Shown: positions 15,449-19,877 of the stretch, piece after piece
How positions within the stretch are numbered: position 1 is the first letter of the stretch
How the letters are laid out: each line of letters opens with the position of its first letter
From: Chloroflexota bacterium
Lineage (GTDB): Bacteria; Chloroflexota; Ktedonobacteria; Ktedonobacterales; Ktedonobacteraceae
Length of the DNA stretch: 19,877 nt
Direction of reading: 5' to 3'
NCBI GenBank assembly: GCA_005879655.1
Contig: VBJK01000076.1
Span: 954-20,830, forward strand
Position numbers and translations under genes: made by a program
The notes under the pieces: model-generated
The model's database searches: none
What the model saw: the letters and a program-made list of their open reading frames with translations, nothing else
Told to the model about the DNA's origin: nothing

Positions 15449-15559
15449 CGTAGTTGCGCAATTTATTGCGCCGTGCTCCCAGAAAAAACTGTAGCCGCGC
15501 AATGAATTGCGCCTGTTTTCTTTGCTCGTGATCCTGGCGCAATAAATTGCGCAACTACG
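15449..15559. repeat. Cluster of three REP-like hairpins, family 2
   Basis: Three related units lie in 111 bp: one on plus (15450-15472), a variant on plus (15491-15513) and one on minus (15536-15558). The first and third are perfect 24-bp reverse complements when flanking bases are included. Each unit opens with GTAG followed by a hairpin around GCGCAATTTATTGCGC (core GCGCAATGAATTGCGC in the second). This is the GTAG-plus-hairpin design of REP elements in a BIME-like array. The cluster is downstream of the C39-like gene and upstream of the cysS promoter. Partial copies occur at 9883-9905 and 18243-18266. Confidence 0.85.
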
Positions 15560-15605
15560 GCTCTCCTCAAAGCAAAAAAAAGACGTTCACCCGCATATTA
15601 GCGTA

Positions 15606-16547
15606 TTAATGAGCTAGGTCTTTGAACACTATGCCGCTCTGGGGGGTGAGCACAGCACTAAAACCCTGCCACATGCCCGCGAACCTTGTGTACGTCATAC
15701 GTGTAAAATTCGCTGGCGAAGAGTCGGCAATATAGACATTCCCATTATCTCCACCACGAATGACAAAGAGATGTCCACCGGGGAAATAAGTACTATCGCG
15801 TACACTGACAATCACTGGCTTACCTTTATTGGCTAGCGCAACCACATCCTCAACCATTTGTGTGTGGCTCAAAGTGGCGTCAAAACCAAATTGATCTGCG
15901 GTCAGCGCAATGCCATCATCGCGCAATAGACCAAGATTCACATTCCATACTCCCAACCTATCCTCCACCTCCATGACATCGGCTGCAATCAGATGCCGCC
16001 CATAGGCATTCATGACCATCTCCATGGCAATACCGGAACAAGAAGAATATGCCCAAACCTGCCACTGATAATCGGTATGGTACTCATTGCGCAGAGCAGA
16101 GTCAACGCGTACCAGCAGAGAACTGGGGCTTAAGGGGGCTGTATGTGTCCCTAGTTGAAGCGTCTGAGGCTGTGAAGACTGGAAAAGAGTAATGCCCAGG
16201 TTCTTCGTAAAAATAGCATGTAATGTACCATCGGTCAGGCCGTCTTGTACGCCCAGAGCCAGCCCCATCATCAGCAGCAAACCGAGCGAGACGAGCATAC
16301 GTCGGCGTTTGTACCACTTGGATGACAAGAGAAAAGAGGAGATCGGTGTAGACCTCTTAACTGCTACACTCGGCCCGTCCTGTAGCTGCAAAATAGCAGC
16401 CACGCGAGGATCAGGAGCAGAGAGACTCTGCTGAGTCTCTAGCTGGTATTTGTATTGTTGGCGTTCACGCCACGCACTAAAGGAAACGCTGGCGATAATG
16501 AAGAGCATTACAACACAGAACAGACCTAGGATGACGACAGATAGCAC
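15606..16547 (-). CDS. Membrane-anchored C39-like cysteine peptidase
   Basis: The 313-residue protein has a first membrane helix at residues 1-22, a second at about 84-101, and a C-terminal papain-like domain. The catalytic triad of the C39 (bacteriocin-processing-like) family is visible: C170 in YSSCSGIAMEMVMNAYG, H259 in PGGHLFVIRGGD and D275 in VYIADSS. With an N-terminal tail outside and two helices, the catalytic domain would be outside the cytoplasm, but topology is unproven. It starts with GTG at 16547, with GAGG 7 nt upstream. There is no ABC exporter domain or substrate peptide nearby, so a general envelope protease is as plausible as a peptide-processing one. Confidence 0.8.
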   Translation of the reverse strand: MLSVVILGLFCVVMLFIIASVSFSAWRERQQYKYQLETQQSLSAPDPRVAAILQLQDGPSVAVKRSTPISSFLLSSKWYKRRRMLVSLGLLLMMGLALGVQDGLTDGTLHAIFTKNLGITLFQSSQPQTLQLGTHTAPLSPSSLLVRVDSALRNEYHTDYQWQVWAYSSCSGIAMEMVMNAYGRHLIAADVMEVEDRLGVWNVNLGLLRDDGIALTADQFGFDATLSHTQMVEDVVALANKGKPVIVSVRDSTYFPGGHLFVIRGGDNGNVYIADSSPANFTRMTYTRFAGMWQGFSAVLTPQSGIVFKDLAH

Positions 16548-16589
16548 CTATTAACCTCACTAAAATAATTTACTACAGGCTATGATCCT

Positions 16590-16619
16590 AGTATAGCGCA
16601 AAATGTGCAGAAATGACGA
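16590..16619 (-). promoter_or_regulatory. Candidate promoter of the C39-like peptidase gene
   Basis: TATACT (16590-16595) is preceded at 18 nt by TCGTCA (16614-16619) on the minus strand. The -10 is good and the -35 moderate. The start would be near 16583, about 36 nt before the GTG. The 16548-16793 gap otherwise shows no coding sequence I can support. Confidence 0.45.
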
Positions 16620-16793
16620 TGCCGTGTGTGAAAACAGCCAAATGTGGCTATGCTTCTAAATAAACTGGGGGATTGACGTGATTGGAGAAAACTAGGACAG
16701 TGGTACCTACAAGGAAAGGCTATCTTTGCCTTTTGCCACTGCCCTTTATGAGGAACATGCTCCTGACATCTGTATCGAAGCTCTATCAAAAGG

Positions 16794-18038
16794 TCAGGAT
16801 GCTGTTTCCGTATCAGTCTCTGTCAACGGAGATGGTATGGGCTGATACAAAGCCGAGCCTACCTCGGCTTTTTTGACCATCGCTACAGGCGTCGTAACCC
16901 AGGTAGGGCGTGCAACAACATGAACTGTCGATGGTTTGAAGCGTTGAGCCAGTGAGTTCGTTGCAATCACTTTCTTATAGACATTCAGATATTTCTCTAC
17001 CATAGTGCTAGCAGAGAAGTGCTGTTCTATATGGGAACGTACAGTCATTCTATCGAGCAAATGTACTCTTGGAATGTGTGAGATCATCTGATCGGTGTTA
17101 TGTACCAAGAAACCTGTCTTGTTAGGCACGATAAGCTCAGGTGCGGCACCACGGGCAAAAGAGATGACAGGGCAGCCTAGTGCCATGGCCTCAATCATTA
17201 CCATGCCGAAGGGTTCTTCCCACGTAATAGGATTGAGCAAAGCGCGGGCCTTACTCAGCAAGTCGATTTTTTGTTTCATATTGACAGGACCGATATATTT
17301 CACGCGATCCTGATCTATATGTGGCCTGATCTCTTTCTCGAAGTACTGCACCGCATCCGGCACATGACGATCGACATTTCCGGCCAATACCAGGGGCACA
17401 TCTGCTTTTTTCGCAGCCTCGATCGCCAGATGTGTACCCTTCTCCTCGACAATGCGTCCTAACCAGACAAAGAAATCCTGGGGCCGCTCAGTAGAAGGAC
17501 GGAATTGAGCCATGGGCAGTCCATGATGAACTACACCCACAAAGTTAAGACGATGAGGTACCTCATCGCGTGCATGTTCGCTGATGGCTACCATAGGAAT
17601 GGACGAAGCCCATTCCATATAATAATTGTCTGCTTCTCCGGTCCACGAGCCAACCCGATCAAAGGGGAAGCGGCTATGTAAAGTCATAACATGTGGGACG
17701 CCTAGATGTGCTGTTAATGCAAAGAGATACATGTCCGCAGCTGACGATAAGTGAGTGTGCAGCACATCAAAGTTATGGTCTTTCACATATTCAACAGACC
17801 GATAAAAATGATAGTAGGCCTTCAAATGGGCAGGCCATGGTACACCAGCATCTAATAAGGATTGAGGGAAAAAGGAAATGAGTTTCCCTGAAGTTTTCGC
17901 ATCACCAGGGGCCAGTAAGGTGACATCATGCCCCTGTGCTATCTGTTCTTCTATCAAGTTATAGAGAACAATTTCGGTACCGCCATAATTCTTGGGTGGG
18001 ATCGCAATCCAAGGCGGGGCGATATGTGCAATTTTCAT
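16794..18038 (-). CDS. Family 4 glycosyltransferase (GT-B fold)
   Basis: The 414-residue cytoplasmic protein resembles glycosyltransferases of family GT4, which move a sugar from a nucleotide-sugar to a lipid, glycan or small acceptor. The N-terminal domain opens MKIAHIAPPWIAIPPKNYGGTE, with the glycine-rich loop of the family. The C-terminal domain has FVWLGRIVEEKGTHLAIEA and the nucleotide-sugar motif EEPFGMVMIEA (about 274-284), whose two glutamates are conserved. The ATG at 18038 is chosen because GAGG stands 5 nt upstream; an in-frame TTG at 18056 would add 6 residues without a clear site. The last 25 residues are low-complexity. No other envelope or glycan gene is adjacent, so the acceptor is unknown. 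Confidence 0.92.
   Translation of the reverse strand: MKIAHIAPPWIAIPPKNYGGTEIVLYNLIEEQIAQGHDVTLLAPGDAKTSGKLISFFPQSLLDAGVPWPAHLKAYYHFYRSVEYVKDHNFDVLHTHLSSAADMYLFALTAHLGVPHVMTLHSRFPFDRVGSWTGEADNYYMEWASSIPMVAISEHARDEVPHRLNFVGVVHHGLPMAQFRPSTERPQDFFVWLGRIVEEKGTHLAIEAAKKADVPLVLAGNVDRHVPDAVQYFEKEIRPHIDQDRVKYIGPVNMKQKIDLLSKARALLNPITWEEPFGMVMIEAMALGCPVISFARGAAPELIVPNKTGFLVHNTDQMISHIPRVHLLDRMTVRSHIEQHFSASTMVEKYLNVYKKVIATNSLAQRFKPSTVHVVARPTWVTTPVAMVKKAEVGSALYQPIPSPLTETDTETAS
16849..16874 (+). terminator. Rho-independent terminator on plus strand, inside the glycosyltransferase 3' end
   Basis: AAAGCCGAG (16849-16857) pairs over 9 bp with CTCGGCTTT (16863-16871), with a 5-nt loop and six Ts (16869-16874). 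On the plus strand it is a textbook terminator; on the minus strand it encodes residues KKAEVGSALY of the glycosyltransferase. What it would terminate is unclear, as no plus-strand gene precedes it. Confidence 0.65.
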
Positions 18039-18242
18039 ACATGCCTCTTCTTGCAAGTCATGCTATCATACAAGTGCTACAGGTATTTACTTGCCGCACT
18101 ATGCCTTGGCTCGAACACTATCGTCATTGATAAGAGGTAAAAACACCTGCATTTCTCTCTCCTCCCTCTGTTCATATCGCCAAATGACATGAACAACTCG
18201 GCCAGCACAAGGCTTCACCAAAACTATTCACTTTGGATACGG

Positions 18243-18266
18243 ATAGGCCGCGCAAAAAGTTGCGCC
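18243..18266 (+). repeat. Degenerate REP-like hairpin, family 2
   Basis: The core GCGCAAAAAGTTGCGC (18250-18265) forms a 6-bp hairpin and is preceded by ATAGGCC, close to the GTAGCC opening of the variant copy at 15491. The loop differs, so membership of the family is likely but not certain. Confidence 0.4.
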
Positions 18267-18663
18267 TAAACCGCATTTTTTGTCTATTACGCAACAACTA
18301 TATTATAGTGCGTGGATTTATGAAAAACAACTCTTTACTGACTTATCGAATAAATATCATGCGCTCATGACCATCTTTTCTATTTTTAATCAACAAGAAA
18401 TTATTAAATTCCACCTCATCATTAAACACGGGTATAAGGGGCGGTAAAGACTGTTCTGAAGACGTTTAAAAGTAACAATTCATATTTTTGTTATGCTATG
18501 ACTTGAACTCTACCGAAGCGGGGCAAGCATGTTTTTTCGCTAGCAGCATACTCATGCAGAGCTGGCATATTCGGTCATAATAAGTTTATTTATTGAGTGT
18601 AAGAAAACTTGACAGTGTAAGAAGCTTTATAAACGCTAATAGATGCTGCAATAGAGGTATTTT

Positions 18664-18756
18664 GTGAAAATTCGTAAAAATGCAGCAGCTATCTCTGGCA
18701 GATCAAGTACTCATTTGTGTAAAGAGCTTGCTCGCAAAGCTGGTGTATTGCGGTAG
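18664..18756 (+). CDS. Possible 30-residue basic peptide
   Basis: A GTG codon with GAGG 6 nt upstream opens a 30-codon frame ending in TAG. The peptide is basic (8 Lys/Arg) with no membrane segment and one cysteine. The ribosome site is the only support; chance is a real alternative. Confidence 0.15.
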   Translation: MKIRKNAAAISGRSSTHLCKELARKAGVLR

Positions 18757-18932
18757 CTCTTATTAACCTATGGTTCAGCTATGGCAAAGGAGACACTGCA
18801 AACAATGCGGTGTCTTCTGCGCAGCTGATACGTGGCGGCAGCTTCTCTTGTTAGACATTGTTAAGGTTGACTCTATGAGCTACTGTATTACCAATGACAG
18901 AACGCTCTAGAAAGATAGCCGAGACAGGTTAA

Positions 18933-19877
18933 ATGGCATCAACTCAATCACCAACACAAGATAGAGAAAACCATACTCAGATTGTGCCAGCCAAAAAAAG
19001 ACTACAAGCAGTATTATTGCTCTTTCTATTAATCATAATCGTTGCTCTTGTCGGATGGCAACTCCTTGCTGCACGCATAAATAATACAGATCCTACCGTA
19101 GCAGGTCGTCCGCTCTCAAATGGAGAAACACATCTGCACACCATTGCACAGGGAGGAAAGCCAGGTGTGCTCTATCTGGGTACGCATTTTGGACTGTTTA
19201 CTAGCACAGATGGCGGGCATACATGGCCCCAGGCGCGCGGAGTATTGAATGACCTGATGATTACTACTATTAGTGTAAACTTACTCCGTTCCTCTTCGCT
19301 GGCCGTTATTGGTCTACCCAGCACCAGCGCTAGTGGCAAAGCGGGCATCTATTTCAGCCAGGATGATGGCCACACATGGGATATGAGACAACCGGCTAAT
19401 CTACCACCTGGCGCATATCCGTTCACGGTCTGCGCAGGTACCGCTAGTGCCAATCATTTCTATGCATTCTATCTCTACGCAGGTTGGTATGAAACGAGAG
19501 ACATGGGCCTACACTGGGGACCAATTACCAGTAGTCCATTGTCCGATATGCAGCAACCATCGCTGCTCACCTTCGCAGAGCATCCACAACACTTACTGCT
19601 AGGAGGCGAAAAGGGGCTGTTTGAAAGTAACGACGATGGACAACACTGGGATCACCTCACCATGATAGATGGGGCTGTCCTCAAGCTGGTCGCTGTACGT
19701 AACATGATCTTTTGCGTTACTGACCAGGCGCTTTATAAGTGGCAGGAAAATGCTGTAGCCACACCCACTATCACGCGTCTCTCTACTCCTGGCAATCATC
19801 CATTTGATCGTATTGCCGTTGACACGACTGGTACGACGCTCTACGGCCTTATTGGTCGTGATTTGTGGTATTCTCAG
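18933..19877 (+). CDS. Membrane-anchored Asp-box (BNR-type) beta-propeller protein, partial
   Basis: The frame is open from the ATG at 18933 to the right edge, giving 315 codons. The N-terminus is cytoplasmic, then one membrane helix spans about 26-46, and the rest is predicted to be extracellular. Four Asp-box-like repeats are visible at about residues 91 (STDGGHTWP), 142 (SQDDGHTWD), 188 (TRDMGLHWG) and 232 (SNDDGQHWD), spaced about 45-50 residues as in sialidase/photosystem-assembly type beta-propellers. No sialidase catalytic residues can be assigned. A short AGG lies about 4 nt before the ATG. The C-terminus is missing, so length and further repeats are unknown. Similar proteins may bind glycans or proteins at the cell surface. 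Confidence 0.8.
   Translation, partial: MASTQSPTQDRENHTQIVPAKKRLQAVLLLFLLIIIVALVGWQLLAARINNTDPTVAGRPLSNGETHLHTIAQGGKPGVLYLGTHFGLFTSTDGGHTWPQARGVLNDLMITTISVNLLRSSSLAVIGLPSTSASGKAGIYFSQDDGHTWDMRQPANLPPGAYPFTVCAGTASANHFYAFYLYAGWYETRDMGLHWGPITSSPLSDMQQPSLLTFAEHPQHLLLGGEKGLFESNDDGQHWDHLTMIDGAVLKLVAVRNMIFCVTDQALYKWQENAVATPTITRLSTPGNHPFDRIAVDTTGTTLYGLIGRDLWYSQ

Larger units (their letters stand above)
18039..18932. other. 894-bp intergenic gap, mostly AT-rich
   Basis: Between the glycosyltransferase start and the plus-strand Asp-box gene I find no convincing gene. Seen in it: a 7-bp inverted repeat TGTTCAT/ATGAACA (18169-18175, 18189-18195), a degenerate REP-like hairpin (18243-18266), a 13-bp palindrome ACTATATTATAGT (18297-18309), a consensus TTGACA at about 18609 without a good -10 at normal spacing, a 30-codon open frame (18664-18756), and an 11-bp hairpin (18789-18799 with 18807-18817). 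No promoter is clear for either flanking gene. Confidence 0.5.

Noticed and set aside
16682..16876. Plus-strand 64-codon open frame ending at the terminator
   Set aside because: It has no good ribosome site and overlaps the glycosyltransferase 3' end. It ends near the terminator, which is why it was considered, but support is insufficient.
1..19877. CRISPR array, rRNA, prophage or conjugative genes
   Set aside because: No regularly spaced direct repeats, no rRNA-like stretches and no phage or transfer proteins were seen.

Overview
The window looks like chromosomal DNA of a Chloroflexota bacterium, most likely of the class Ktedonobacteria. This is inferred from gene content: an XRE-type helix-turn-helix/TPR regulator, a response regulator joining REC, PATAN (DUF4388) and roadblock domains, small lineage-type proteins, roughly balanced base composition and GTG/TTG starts. 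No search was possible, so the placement is provisional. There is no sign of prophage, transposase, CRISPR array, rRNA or genuine tRNA.

Layout. Positions 1-5024 (minus strand) hold a tight three-gene unit: a 908-residue exported/membrane protein, an ABC ATPase, and a three-helix membrane protein with a long coiled coil that runs off the left edge. rpiA (5164-5859, minus) has its own promoter. A plus-strand pair follows: a REC-PATAN-roadblock protein and a 42-residue membrane peptide. A perfect 34-bp inverted repeat separates this pair from a minus-strand NfeD-like/flotillin pair whose NfeD member carries a histidine-rich loop. An HTH-TPR regulator (10907-12175, minus) diverges from three small unrecognised plus-strand genes (12582-13545), with operator-like repeats between them. 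cysS (13586-15061, minus) has a strong promoter and a leader of about 290 nt with interlocked inverted repeats. Next come a cluster of REP-like hairpins, a membrane-anchored C39-like cysteine peptidase, a family-4 glycosyltransferase and a long AT-rich gap. An Asp-box protein anchored in the membrane is cut by the right edge.

How genes work together. The clearest partnerships are the ABC unit (ATPase plus large membrane partners, with no classical permease visible), NfeD with flotillin (membrane microdomain scaffold), and the HTH-TPR gene with the divergent three-gene operon (possible regulator and target). rpiA and cysS are housekeeping genes. Two families of REP-like hairpins, both opening with GTAG, lie in several intergenic gaps and imply a REP-mobilising system elsewhere in the genome.

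The most notable signals are the cysS leader, the His-rich NfeD protein, the HTH-TPR/three-gene module and the REP-like families. None of these is proven to be a new system from sequence alone.
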